DNA of 64,000 nt, taken from positions 124,001 through 188,000 of the forward strand of contig CABSIK010000001.1 of the NCBI GenBank assembly GCA_902477755.1, given 5' to 3'. Under the pieces are notes generated by a model. The model was not told where the DNA came from, made no database searches, and worked only from the letters and a program-made list of their open reading frames with translations. Source of the DNA: an uncultured Clostridia bacterium (GTDB lineage Bacteria; Bacillota; Clostridia; Lachnospirales; Anaerotignaceae). Of this stretch, positions 53,541-62,415 are shown in pieces (positions within the stretch are counted from its first letter, which is position 1; each line of letters starts with the position of its first letter). The translations under genes were made by a program, and so were the position numbers.

Positions 53541-54418
53541 CAATGGAACGACCTAGTATCCGACGGGAACAAGTCGCCGGTATAAATATCCATTATGTAA
53601 ATCACTCTCTGGATTATTTTCTGGATGCGCAGCAAAGATTGGGGTTTCGCACCATTGAGCTTTGGTGCGGCACACCTCATGTGTGGCTGGATCATATACG
53701 ATACTATGACGCAGCCGTCCTTCGGAAAAAAATTGCAGCTAGAAACTTGCGTGTTTGTGTTCTGACACCGGAAAATTGCCTGTATCCCTATCAGGTGGGG
53801 GCAAAAGAGCAGGAACTTCAGGAACGAAGTTTTGCGTATTTCCGCAATGGTATTTTACTGGCAGAAGAATTGGAAGTGCCTATGATGGAGATCAATTCGG
53901 GTTGGGGATATTGGAATGAACCTGTGGAAGAAGCGTGGAAACGCAGTCAGGAAATGCTGTCTAAGCTGGCAGATGTGGCAAAAGAACATGGCGTGACACT
54001 TGTACTGGAAAGCCTACGTCCGGAAGAAAGCCAGATTGTAACCAATCTGGAGCAGACAAAACGGATGCTTGAAGCAGTAAACAGCCCCAACTTGAAACCT
54101 ATGGCTGATCTTTGTGCAGTGAGTGTTGCTGGAGAAAGTCTGGAGGATTGGTTTCAAGCCTTTGGTAAAGACCTTTGTCATATACATTTCATAGATGGTG
54201 ATCCTTACGGACATCTTGTCTGGGGAGATGGCACACATCATTTGGGCAAAGAAATTCAGGTTTTAAATAAATACGGCTATGACGGCTGTCTTGGACAGGA
54301 AATCACCGATGGAAGATATTTTGCTGATCCAGCGGCAGCGGATTTTAGAAATATGAAAAATTTTGAAAGATATATTTATGAAACCGAGGAGGAAAAAACA
54401 TGGACGCAAAAAGCGTGA
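53537..54418 (+). CDS. Sugar-phosphate isomerase/epimerase, FrlC-like (2)
   Basis: 293 residues, a paralogue of the preceding protein with the same landmarks: NIHYVNHSLDYFLDAQQRLGF (split at 15-37), GFRTIELWCGTPHVWLD, LTPENCLYPYQVGAKE, LVLESLRPEESQIV, DLCAVSVAGESLEDW, CHIHFIDGDPYGHLVWGDG and GQEITDGRYFADP. Metal-binding Glu/Asp/His/Glu positions of the family are retained in both copies, so both are likely active, perhaps on different stereoisomers. Starts at ATG 53537 with GGAGGG upstream and overlaps both neighbours (4 and 19 bases). Confidence 0.8.
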   Translation: MTMERPSIRREQVAGINIHYVNHSLDYFLDAQQRLGFRTIELWCGTPHVWLDHIRYYDAAVLRKKIAARNLRVCVLTPENCLYPYQVGAKEQELQERSFAYFRNGILLAEELEVPMMEINSGWGYWNEPVEEAWKRSQEMLSKLADVAKEHGVTLVLESLRPEESQIVTNLEQTKRMLEAVNSPNLKPMADLCAVSVAGESLEDWFQAFGKDLCHIHFIDGDPYGHLVWGDGTHHLGKEIQVLNKYGYDGCLGQEITDGRYFADPAAADFRNMKNFERYIYETEEEKTWTQKA

Positions 54419-55368
54419 TCAAAACAATCAAAGAAACTCACGGAGAAATTCGCCAGATTTACTGGGTTGCCTGCGGCGGCTCTCTGGTAGACCTTTATCC
54501 TGCACATTGCATGGTTATGGCAGAAAGTACTTTGGTGGAATCTGGTATCTACACAAGCAAGGAATTCATTTTGGCAACACCAAAGAAATTAGGGAAAAGC
54601 AGTCTGGTGGTACTTTGTACACATTCCGGCGGTACAAAAGAAACACTGGAGGCTGCGGAGCTTTCCGTTGCGAAAGGTGCGGCAGTCATTACCATGACAC
54701 ATAATCCCGAAAGTGCGGCAAACAGTGATCGTTGGCACGCTTGGGTTTATCCTTGGGGCGAAGGACAGAAAACAAGAGTTATTCCAAGTGGTATCAGCCT
54801 GTCCATTGCGGCAGAATTGCTGAAAGCACAGGAAGAATTCGTCTCTTATGATGCCTTGATGGATGGCATTGACAAAATGGATGCCATTGTAGAAGCAGCA
54901 AAAACAAAAGTGAATGCAGAGCTTTGTGATCGTTTTGCAGCACTGTGTCAGGAACATAAATTTCTGTATATCCTTGGCTCCGGTGCTACCTTCAGCCAGA
55001 CTTATGGCTTTGCCATTTGCAGTCTCATGGAAATGCAGTGGCAGCATTGCGCTTACCTGCACAGCGGTGAATACTTCCATGGACCTTTTGAAGTAACAGA
55101 AAACGGTGTATTTTATTTTCTCCAGAAAAGCTCTGGTAAATGCCGTCCCATGGATGAAAGAGCAGAAGATTTCCTGAAAACTCATACAGATGCACTGATG
55201 GTGCTGGATGCTTTGGAATACGGCATGGATGTGATTGATCCTGCTGTTCGTGATTATCTGGACCCCGTACTGTTCTATGCAATGAACTGCGAGCTGCGTT
55301 CTGCAAGAGGCAAAGTCTTCGATCATGATGTGGATTATCGCAGATATATGGGCAAAGTTCCTTATTAA
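54400..55368 (+). CDS. SIS-domain deglycase, FrlB-like
   Basis: 322 residues with two sugar-isomerase (SIS) domains. It aligns by eye with fructoselysine-6-phosphate deglycase FrlB: IYWVACGGSLVDLYPA near residue 18, CTHSGGTKETLEAAELS (phosphosugar loop), ILGSGATFSQTYGFA, LMEMQWQHCAYLHSGEYFHGPFEV with the catalytic-region Glu/His, and a C-terminal DYRRYMGKVPY end like FrlB's. It would hydrolyse a phosphorylated Amadori compound to glucose 6-phosphate (or a similar sugar phosphate) plus a free amino acid. GAGGAGG precedes the ATG; overlap with the upstream gene is 19 bases. Substrate may differ from fructoselysine. Confidence 0.82.
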   Translation: MDAKSVIKTIKETHGEIRQIYWVACGGSLVDLYPAHCMVMAESTLVESGIYTSKEFILATPKKLGKSSLVVLCTHSGGTKETLEAAELSVAKGAAVITMTHNPESAANSDRWHAWVYPWGEGQKTRVIPSGISLSIAAELLKAQEEFVSYDALMDGIDKMDAIVEAAKTKVNAELCDRFAALCQEHKFLYILGSGATFSQTYGFAICSLMEMQWQHCAYLHSGEYFHGPFEVTENGVFYFLQKSSGKCRPMDERAEDFLKTHTDALMVLDALEYGMDVIDPAVRDYLDPVLFYAMNCELRSARGKVFDHDVDYRRYMGKVPY

Positions 55369-55383
55369 GAAAGAGGTGGGATA

Positions 55384-56235
55384 ATGTATCCTGTTAAAGT
55401 ATTAGGTTTTGGTGATAATGTGGTGGATCGTTATGACCACTTGAAAATCATGTATCCCGGCGGAAATGCGGCGAATTTTGCTGTCTATGCCAAGAGATTT
55501 GGTGCTGAGAGAAGCGCATACATGGGTATTTTCGGCAACGATGATGCCGGAGAGCATGTGATTGCTTCTCTGGAAGAAGAAGGAGTAGAGCTGGTGAAAT
55601 GCCTGCAGCTTATCGGTGAAAATGGTTCTTCCAAGAACACTGTCATTGATGGCGATCGCGTTTTTCTGGAAAGCAACGAAGGCGGTATCCGCGGTGACAA
55701 TCGTTATGTACTGAGTCGTTTCGACTTGGAATATATCCGTCAGTTTGATCTGGTGCATAGCGGCAATTACAGCTTTACAGAGAGAGAACTACCAAAAATC
55801 AAAAAAGCTGGAGTGCCTATCAGTTTTGATTTTTCTGATGATTCTCCAAAGGAATATTTCGAAAGCGTAGCACCTTACGTGGATTATGCTTTTCTTTCCT
55901 GCAGTGACATGGACAAAGAATCCATACAGGAGATGCTGCAATGGATTCATTCCCTTGGACCTTCTTTCGTCTGTGCTTCCAGAGGCGCTGATGGCTGCAT
56001 TGCCTTTGATGGAGAAAAATATTACGAGCAGGCTGCTGTGCCTGTGAAGAAGATGGCTGACACCATGGGCGCAGGCGACAGCTTACTGACGGCGTTTTTG
56101 GTCAGCTATCTTGCGGCGAAAAAAGACGGAAGAACAGATTGTATTCAGGAATGTTTGCAGAAAGCTGCCGCATTTGCTTCTGAAACTTGCGGCATAGACG
56201 GTGCCTGGGGACATGGGGTGAAGTATCATGACTGA
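55384..56235 (+). CDS. PfkB-family kinase, FrlD-like (1)
   Basis: 283 residues. Ribokinase/PfkB fold with features of fructoselysine 6-kinase FrlD: opening VLGFGDNVVDRYDHLKIMYPGGNAANFAVYAKRFG (residues 5-39), ISFDFSDDSPKEYF, ASRGADGCIAFDGEKYY, and the catalytic ADTMGAGDSLLTAFL with the Asp base. It phosphorylates the sugar amine that the SIS protein then cleaves. AGAGGTGGG precedes the ATG. Overlaps the next kinase by 8 bases. Confidence 0.83.
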   Translation: MYPVKVLGFGDNVVDRYDHLKIMYPGGNAANFAVYAKRFGAERSAYMGIFGNDDAGEHVIASLEEEGVELVKCLQLIGENGSSKNTVIDGDRVFLESNEGGIRGDNRYVLSRFDLEYIRQFDLVHSGNYSFTERELPKIKKAGVPISFDFSDDSPKEYFESVAPYVDYAFLSCSDMDKESIQEMLQWIHSLGPSFVCASRGADGCIAFDGEKYYEQAAVPVKKMADTMGAGDSLLTAFLVSYLAAKKDGRTDCIQECLQKAAAFASETCGIDGAWGHGVKYHD

Positions 56236-57031
56236 GAAAAAGGTTGCTGCTGTAGGATTCTGCTGTGCAGATGTTTATGAAAATTTGGGTGAATGGTATC
56301 CCACAGGAAACGGGATTGACTGGGGAATTCATCTGCGCAGAATGGGAGTGCCTGTAAGCGTTGTCAGTGTAGTAGGAAATGATGCTTATGGAGAAGGAAT
56401 GAAGCATGTTCTGTCAGAGGAGAACATCGACATCTCCCATTTACGCACAGAAGAAGGCATGACATGTCTGACTCGCATGGCACTGAAAAATGGTACAGAT
56501 CGTGTACATCTGGACTCCATAGATGGGGTTATGGAAAACTATGCGTTGACAAAAGAAGATTTTTGTTTTGCGGCAGAGCATGATCTTATCCATACAGACC
56601 TTTTTGGGAATGCATTGAGCCATTTGCCCGCATGGAAAAAAGCAGGCGTAAAAATCCTTATGGACTTTTCAGTGTTTACAAAAGACCCTGAATATCATTG
56701 TGAGGAAATTTTCCCTTATGTGGATTATGTGTTTTTTTCTGCTGATGGCATTGCAGAAGCAGAACTGGAAGATTGGCTGAAAGAGATTTACCGCATGGGA
56801 TCGACACTGGTGGTTGCTACTATGGGAGAACAAGGAAGTCTTTGTTATGACGGAACCCAATTTTATCGTCATAGTATTACCAAAACAGAAGTGGTGAATA
56901 CCGTAGGCGCAGGAGACAGTTATATTGCCGGATTTACTTATGGGATTTTGAATGGTTGGAGCATTCCGGATTGTATGAAAAAAGGCGCAGAACTTTCTGC
57001 CAGCGTCATTGCAAAGTTCAAGCCGTATTGA
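56228..57031 (+). CDS. PfkB-family kinase, FrlD-like (2)
   Basis: 267 residues, paralogous to the preceding kinase: AVGFCCADVYENLGEWYPTG, VVGNDAYGEGMKHVL, LMDFSVFTKDPEYH, VATMGEQGSLCYDGTQFYRH and the catalytic VVNTVGAGDSYIAGFTYG. It is closer in length to E. coli FrlD (261). Divergence from the first copy is large, so the two likely have distinct substrates or act at different steps. The GGGG of the upstream gene end supplies a weak ribosome site, consistent with coupling through the 8-base overlap. Confidence 0.83.
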   Translation: MTEKKVAAVGFCCADVYENLGEWYPTGNGIDWGIHLRRMGVPVSVVSVVGNDAYGEGMKHVLSEENIDISHLRTEEGMTCLTRMALKNGTDRVHLDSIDGVMENYALTKEDFCFAAEHDLIHTDLFGNALSHLPAWKKAGVKILMDFSVFTKDPEYHCEEIFPYVDYVFFSADGIAEAELEDWLKEIYRMGSTLVVATMGEQGSLCYDGTQFYRHSITKTEVVNTVGAGDSYIAGFTYGILNGWSIPDCMKKGAELSASVIAKFKPY

Positions 57032-57049
57032 GCAAAGGAGGGAGTACTT

Positions 57050-57919
57050 ATGGTTATAGATATGCATCTGCATCCGATTTTTTACAAGGACATTTGTGAA
57101 AATGAAGAAGAACTGGAATTCCGAAAGGATACTTTTGGTGTATGGAAGCAGGGACCCATGGATTGGGAAGAAGCCTTTGTCGAAATGGACTATGGCAATA
57201 TTACAAAAGCGGCGCTTCTGCCCTTGGATGTGACCACGACCAAAGGCGGCTGGGTAGTAGATAATGAGCAGGTTGCAAAACTTGTGGCAACTTATCCCGA
57301 TCGTTTGATTGGCTTTGCCAGTGTAGATCCTCATCGTGAAGATGCGTTGGAAGTACTTCGACATGCTTTTGATGACTTGGGGCTGCAAGGTTTGAAATTA
57401 AATCCATCTAAGCAGAAATTCTATCCCACAGATGAATATATGGAGCCTATATATGCTTTCTGCGAAAGCCGCAATAAACCCATCATCTTCCATGCAGGAA
57501 TGTCTTGGGAGCCGGATGCACCAGCTAAATATGCGCATCCTTTGGCTTTTGAAGAAGTATTTATTCGTCATCCTAAACTTCGGTGTTGTCTCGCCCATTT
57601 TGCATGGCCTTGGGTTCGCGAAATGGTGATGCTCATGATCAAATACCCTAATGTTTATACAGATACATCAGTGCTGTTTATGGATTCCCCGGAAGAATCC
57701 ATGGAACGCCTTTTTACGGTGGACATGGGGAGATACTGGTTTGAAAGAGGATTCCATAAACAGGTTATGTTCGCATCCAACACACCTCGTTTCCGCGCAT
57801 TTAAGCTGAAGCGCGCACTGGATAAAATTCCCATGAGGGATTGGGCACGAGAAGATCTTTATTACAAAAATGCCATGCGTTTTCTGACAGGAGAGGAGGA
57901 AGGATCATGGTCGTTCTGA
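57050..57919 (+). CDS. Amidohydrolase family 2 (TIM-barrel) hydrolase
   Basis: 289 residues: N-terminal metal motif DMHLHP, then GLKLNPSKQKFYPTD, a metal His in PIIFHAGMSWEP, CCLAHFAWPWVREM and the C-terminal Asp region YTDTSVLF and FASNTPRF. This amidohydrolase-2 family covers decarboxylases and lactone or amide hydrolases. It may open a lactone or cleave an amide in the sugar-amine pathway. CAAAGGAGGGAG precedes the ATG; it overlaps the YjbQ gene by 13 bases, a pairing that appears deliberate. Reaction unknown. Confidence 0.8.
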   Translation: MVIDMHLHPIFYKDICENEEELEFRKDTFGVWKQGPMDWEEAFVEMDYGNITKAALLPLDVTTTKGGWVVDNEQVAKLVATYPDRLIGFASVDPHREDALEVLRHAFDDLGLQGLKLNPSKQKFYPTDEYMEPIYAFCESRNKPIIFHAGMSWEPDAPAKYAHPLAFEEVFIRHPKLRCCLAHFAWPWVREMVMLMIKYPNVYTDTSVLFMDSPEESMERLFTVDMGRYWFERGFHKQVMFASNTPRFRAFKLKRALDKIPMRDWAREDLYYKNAMRFLTGEEEGSWSF

Positions 57920-58338
57920 AAAAACTCCAAAGACTGAGCAAAAGCCCAGAAGAATATATCAATATCACTGAAGAAGTACATAAATTGGTGGAGGAAAGCG
58001 GCGTAAAAGATGGTTTGGCTTTTGTACTGACTGCCCATACCACGACAGGAATCATGGTCAATGAAGCGCTCCCTTGCGTAGAGAAGGATATCAGTGAGAT
58101 GCTGGAGAAAGTAGTGCCTGTAGACGCACCCTATGTCCATGCGCATTTTCTGCCGGATTATGGCGCCACAGGAAACAATTCTCAAGGACACTTAAAAAGT
58201 ATGATTATGGGAAATCACTGTGCTTTCCCAGTTATTGATGGAAAAATTGTCTGTGGAGGTGCACAGGAAATTTATCTGGTAGACTTTGATGGTCCTCAAC
58301 GTAGAACTGTATATGTTGAAATTATGGGAGAAGCATAA
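57907..58338 (+). CDS. YjbQ/UPF0047-family protein
   Basis: 143 residues of the YjbQ family, with its signature VLTAHTTTGIMVNEALPCVEKDI, NSQGHLKSMIMGNHCAFPVIDGKIVCGGAQEIYLVDFDGPQRR (split at 95-137) carrying the conserved His/Glu set. E. coli YjbQ has weak thiamine-phosphate synthase activity in vitro, but the true role of the family is unresolved. AGGAGGAAGG precedes the ATG at 57907. As last gene in a sugar-amine catabolic operon, this copy is a good candidate for finding what YjbQ does. Confidence 0.85.
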   Translation: MVVLKKLQRLSKSPEEYINITEEVHKLVEESGVKDGLAFVLTAHTTTGIMVNEALPCVEKDISEMLEKVVPVDAPYVHAHFLPDYGATGNNSQGHLKSMIMGNHCAFPVIDGKIVCGGAQEIYLVDFDGPQRRTVYVEIMGEA

Positions 58339-58438
58339 AAAGAAAGATTTATTTTTATGTTTCAAATATTTCCACAAAAGAGAATTTCTACCTTATTTAG
58401 GTAAATAAAAAACAAAAGATAATAAAGAAAGATGAAAG

Positions 58439-58475
58439 AGACTTCCAAGGAATTAGCCTAGGAGGTCTTTTTTTG
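58439..58475 (+). terminator. Terminator of the deglycase operon
   Basis: AGACTTCC pairs with GGAGGTCT (one wobble), extended inward by AAGG/CCTA bases, followed by TTTTTTT. Confidence 0.75.
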
Positions 58476-58785
58476 CAGGGATTTTGCAATATTTCAATGT
58501 ACAATAATAATAGTTGACTGTGGTATTATTTTCCATTCTTTGTCAAACACATGCGTTTATTTCTAAATAAAAATGTCTTTACAAAAACTTTTCAACAAAT
58601 TTGCTTCTAACAGGCTATATAAAATACATAGCAATTTAGTATTAATTCTACAAATACTAGCTATAATCCTGTATGATAACTGACTTGTAAACTCTTGTAT
58701 CATAAAGGTTATACAAAATTCTTCTTGTTATTTTCAATGTATACATGCTAAATATATGTAATTACTGGAAATTACACAATCTCTA
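58476..58785. other. AT-rich gap upstream of the large SLH gene
   Basis: No open frame, tRNA or strong hairpin seen. Probably an extended control region for the highly expressed surface protein that follows. Confidence 0.4.
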
Positions 58786-58813
58786 TTGCATAATTACATT
58801 TGCATGATATAAT
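58786..58813 (+). promoter_or_regulatory. Predicted promoter of the SLH surface protein
   Basis: TTGCAT, a 16-base spacer and a perfect TATAAT, 53 bases before the ATG at 58866. Confidence 0.6.
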
Positions 58814-58865
58814 AGTTAATAGTTGAGAACAAGGTTTTAAAAATATTTTAGGGGTGAATGATTCA

Positions 58866-61800
58866 ATGAATAAAAAAGTTGGAAAAATGACAATATCCAT
58901 GGCTTTGGCAGCTGCCCTCGCTTTTGCGCCTGCACAGGCTTTTGCCGCGGCAAATGATATTTCTGGACATTGGGCAGAAGAAGTCATTGCACAGTGGCAG
59001 GACAAAGGATTGATTTCTGGTTATGAAGATGGTTCTTTCAGACCAGATAATCAGGTGACACGCGCAGAGTTTGTTATTATGTTGAATAAGGTTCTTGGCT
59101 TTACACAGAAGGGAACTGTTTCATTCAGTGACGTGGATGCTGACGCATGGTATCACGATGCAGTGGCTGTTGCGGTAGAAGCTGGCTATTGCTCTGGCTA
59201 TGAAGATGGTACTTTTAAACCTGGCGCAATCATCACCAGAGCGGAAGCAGCTGTTATGATTGCGCGAGCAAAAGGCTTGGCAGCAAATGCAGAAGCAGCA
59301 AATCGATTTACAGATGCTTCTGCTATTCATGAATGGGCAAAAGGTTCCATTGGCGCTGTTACCGCAGCAGGCTTTATGAGCGGTCGTCCTGATGGTACAT
59401 TTGATGCCATGAATACCATCACCAGAGCGGAAGCTGTATCTTCTCTGAACAGAGTGTTGATGCAGGAAGAACAAACAACTGAAGAAAAAGAAGAAAAGAA
59501 TGACGTTGTTGTTACAAAAGACGATACAGTTATTGAAGATCAGACCATTGAAGGCAACTTAATCATTGACGAAGCAGTTGGCGAAGGCGAAGTTTATGTC
59601 AATAATACAACTGTAAAAGGCGATGTGGTTATCAAAGGCGGCGGTGATGATTCCATCTATTTTGATAATGTTACAGTGAAAGGTAAAGTGAAAGTACAAA
59701 AAGAAAATGTCAGAGTACAGGTGAAAGGCGATACAAAATTCTCTGAAATTGAAGTAAAAGAAGCGTGCAACATTGTTGCAAAAGATTTCGAAGGTACTGT
59801 TGATGTTATTTCCATTACAAATGAAATCGATAGCAGTGATAAAGTTACGATTGCTGTTCCTGCAAATGAAGTTGCCGTCAACGCAAAAGCCAGCGTTTTG
59901 GTAAAAGAAGATGTAAAAGAATTGAAGATTTCCAAAGATGCGGCATCTTCCAAAGTTGAAATCGCAAAAGATTGTACAGTGAAAACAGTTGTGGCAGATG
60001 CGAAAGTTTCCATTACAGGTTCCGGCAAAATTGAAAAACTGGAAGCCAATGCTGACAATATTACCATTTCCAGCAGTACAGATGTAAAAGATACAGAAGT
60101 TGCGGAAGGTGTAGAAAAACCCAGCACAAGCGCAGGTTCCAGCGGCGGTGGCGGTGGAAGCTCCAGCGGCGGCAGCAGTGTATCTGTTGCAGATAGACTC
60201 CTTGCAGCTACAAAATCCGCAATTCAATACAATTATCAGGATTATACATATATCAGCCAGTTGAACCATCAGCAGAGTGGCAGAACCGCAGTTGTGACAG
60301 GGGAATATACAAAAAGTGAGTTGTTGGACGGTTCTGCTATGAATGATATGGCGCGCTATCTGGGTGCGTTGTATCGTGTTGACAACGGTGCAACTGTAAA
60401 ATCCATTATTTATAATGAAAAGGAATATACATGGAGTGAAAACCTTGGATTACATGGCTCTAATTGGGTACAGAATCCAGAAAACTCCGGAACAACAGGC
60501 AATACTTTAGTATCCGTAATCGTTCAGGATTTCAAAGATAAAAAGATTCAGGATACAATCCCATTAACACTGAAAGGCTCTAATGGTACTACAATTACTT
60601 TAAATTGTAAATTTACAGCGCAAACAACTGTAACCGTAAGTACTGTTGAAGAATTCCAAAAGGCATTGTTAGATGAAAATATTCAGACCATTGAGATTAA
60701 AGATACCATTGGTGACAAAAACACATACTCTGTTTTTAATGTAAAACATCCTGTTACAATCAAAGGTGGTACAGTTTACGGTTCTTTTGTTGTAACTGCT
60801 AATGGTACTGTTTTTGATGGTGTTAAAATCATCAATAAAGGTGATGTTTCCGGTGAGAATACTGCTGTACGTAATGGTATCAACGCAGCATGCCATACTT
60901 TAACAGTGCGAAATTGTACATTTGCAATGGAGCAGTCTACAAACGGCATTTCCAATGGTTTATCCATTTGGCCAACACAGGAAAAAGTTGATTATACAAT
61001 TACAGGAAATACTTTCAATGGATTCAACCAGAGTGATAGCGGTTATGCGTCAACAGCCATTACCATTTCCGGCGGTATTCAGAAAGAATTCACTGGTATT
61101 CAAACAAAAAGTGTCCTTGCTAATATGACAGAGGAACAAGATTTTGCCATCATTACAGGAAATACTTTTAAAAATTGCAATAGCGATTATACACGCGAAG
61201 ATTGGACAAGCGAAAATGTGGTATACAGCCGTGCAGTATCCAATGGTTCAAACTTGCTGCTGGATAATGCCGCAAGAACTGCAAAATACTACATTACAGG
61301 TGCGGTATCCCGTTCTTCTGATGCAACAGTAAAAGAAGGCACAACACTTACCATTACAAAAAATGGCTCTCTTACAATGGGAGAAGGAACTACATTTACT
61401 GTAAACGGTACACTGGTAAACAACGGCGATTTAGATGTCTACAACAGCAAATTGGCAGGAACAGGCAAAATTGTTGTTGCTGATGGCGGTAAGCTGAATA
61501 TGAATGCAAACTATAATGGTGGTACAGGTAGCATGCTTCCTACAATAGAAGCCATTGAAGTGCAGAATGGCGGTACATTGCAGTCTATGACAACAGATGG
61601 TGGCGAAAAAGCAACAACATTTGTTGGAACATCTAGTGATGCACGTATTCAGACAAATGGTGCCACAATCACATTCGGCTTTGCAGACAGCTATTCCGAT
61701 ACACATCCTACAATGGAAATTAATGGTAACGTTACAATTCCTACTGGTCAGACATGGTACACCATGTTTGACTCCGGTACAGGAGCCATTGGTATTAAAA

Positions 61801-62243
61801 TGATGTTGAATGGTACATTGACAGTAGAAGGTACCTTGAAAGTTGTTTCTGCGAACAGAACAGGCAGTGAACTTGTGGTAGGCAGCGGTTCTCGTTTGAT
61901 TGTAAAAGGTACCATTACAACAGCAACGAAAGGGAAAGTAACAGGTACAGATGCATCTTCTGTTGTTACTATCGCAGAAAATGCGGATGTCAAAAATGCA
62001 TCCGCGTTTGAAGCAAATCATACATACACCTGGAAAGATGGTGTATGGACAAAAGCTTCTGCAGAGAGTGGCGTTTTTGCGGCAAAAGAAGCAATTGAAA
62101 TAGCAGAACCCGTTGTGGAACAGGAAATGATTACAACAGAACCTACCACAGTGGTGGAAGTTTCTGCGGAAGAAGCTGTTGTTATTGAAGCAGAACAGGT
62201 AAATCCTGAAGAAATCATTGTATCTGCTTTGACTGCTGAATAA
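58866..62243 (+). CDS. Large SLH-domain surface (S-layer-like) protein
   Basis: 1125 residues, secreted (signal to AQAFA near 25). Three SLH repeats at ~30-190 bind wall polysaccharide: ISGHWAEEVIAQW, ISGYEDGSFRPDNQVTRAEF, CSGYEDGTFKPGAIITRAEA and RPDGTFDAMNTITRAEA. An acidic hinge follows, then repetitive short-strand sequence (~210-415), a Gly/Ser linker near 425, and a second beta-helix-like region with many NGT/NGG turns to ~1060. The C-terminal tail is very Glu/Val-rich. No catalytic motif. Probably the S-layer or a major adhesin. AGGGGTGA precedes the ATG at 58866; GTG at 58854 is too close to it. Confidence 0.85.
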   Translation: MNKKVGKMTISMALAAALAFAPAQAFAAANDISGHWAEEVIAQWQDKGLISGYEDGSFRPDNQVTRAEFVIMLNKVLGFTQKGTVSFSDVDADAWYHDAVAVAVEAGYCSGYEDGTFKPGAIITRAEAAVMIARAKGLAANAEAANRFTDASAIHEWAKGSIGAVTAAGFMSGRPDGTFDAMNTITRAEAVSSLNRVLMQEEQTTEEKEEKNDVVVTKDDTVIEDQTIEGNLIIDEAVGEGEVYVNNTTVKGDVVIKGGGDDSIYFDNVTVKGKVKVQKENVRVQVKGDTKFSEIEVKEACNIVAKDFEGTVDVISITNEIDSSDKVTIAVPANEVAVNAKASVLVKEDVKELKISKDAASSKVEIAKDCTVKTVVADAKVSITGSGKIEKLEANADNITISSSTDVKDTEVAEGVEKPSTSAGSSGGGGGSSSGGSSVSVADRLLAATKSAIQYNYQDYTYISQLNHQQSGRTAVVTGEYTKSELLDGSAMNDMARYLGALYRVDNGATVKSIIYNEKEYTWSENLGLHGSNWVQNPENSGTTGNTLVSVIVQDFKDKKIQDTIPLTLKGSNGTTITLNCKFTAQTTVTVSTVEEFQKALLDENIQTIEIKDTIGDKNTYSVFNVKHPVTIKGGTVYGSFVVTANGTVFDGVKIINKGDVSGENTAVRNGINAACHTLTVRNCTFAMEQSTNGISNGLSIWPTQEKVDYTITGNTFNGFNQSDSGYASTAITISGGIQKEFTGIQTKSVLANMTEEQDFAIITGNTFKNCNSDYTREDWTSENVVYSRAVSNGSNLLLDNAARTAKYYITGAVSRSSDATVKEGTTLTITKNGSLTMGEGTTFTVNGTLVNNGDLDVYNSKLAGTGKIVVADGGKLNMNANYNGGTGSMLPTIEAIEVQNGGTLQSMTTDGGEKATTFVGTSSDARIQTNGATITFGFADSYSDTHPTMEINGNVTIPTGQTWYTMFDSGTGAIGIKMMLNGTLTVEGTLKVVSANRTGSELVVGSGSRLIVKGTITTATKGKVTGTDASSVVTIAENADVKNASAFEANHTYTWKDGVWTKASAESGVFAAKEAIEIAEPVVEQEMITTEPTTVVEVSAEEAVVIEAEQVNPEEIIVSALTAE

Positions 62244-62337
62244 TTCCGAGAAACAGCTGTATAAATTCTTGCTTATAAAAACACCAGTTTGCTGATGCTA
62301 AAGAGGCAGACGTGGCGTTTCTGTTAAAACCAGCAGA

Positions 62338-62383
62338 AAAAAACGGCAGACAAAGAAAACACTTCTTGTCTGCCGTTTTTATT
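62338..62383. terminator. Bidirectional terminator
   Basis: AAACGGCAGACAA pairs with TTGTCTGCCGTTT, with A-rich and T-rich flanks. It separates the SLH gene from the convergent ANTAR/glnA unit. Confidence 0.85.
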
Positions 62384-62415
62384 TTATATAGGATAAGCGG
62401 AAAGAAACGATCTGG

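Noticed and set aside
59559..60269. 236-codon Cys/Phe-rich minus-strand frame
   Set aside because: Antisense of the repetitive SLH protein; repeats create long shadow frames.
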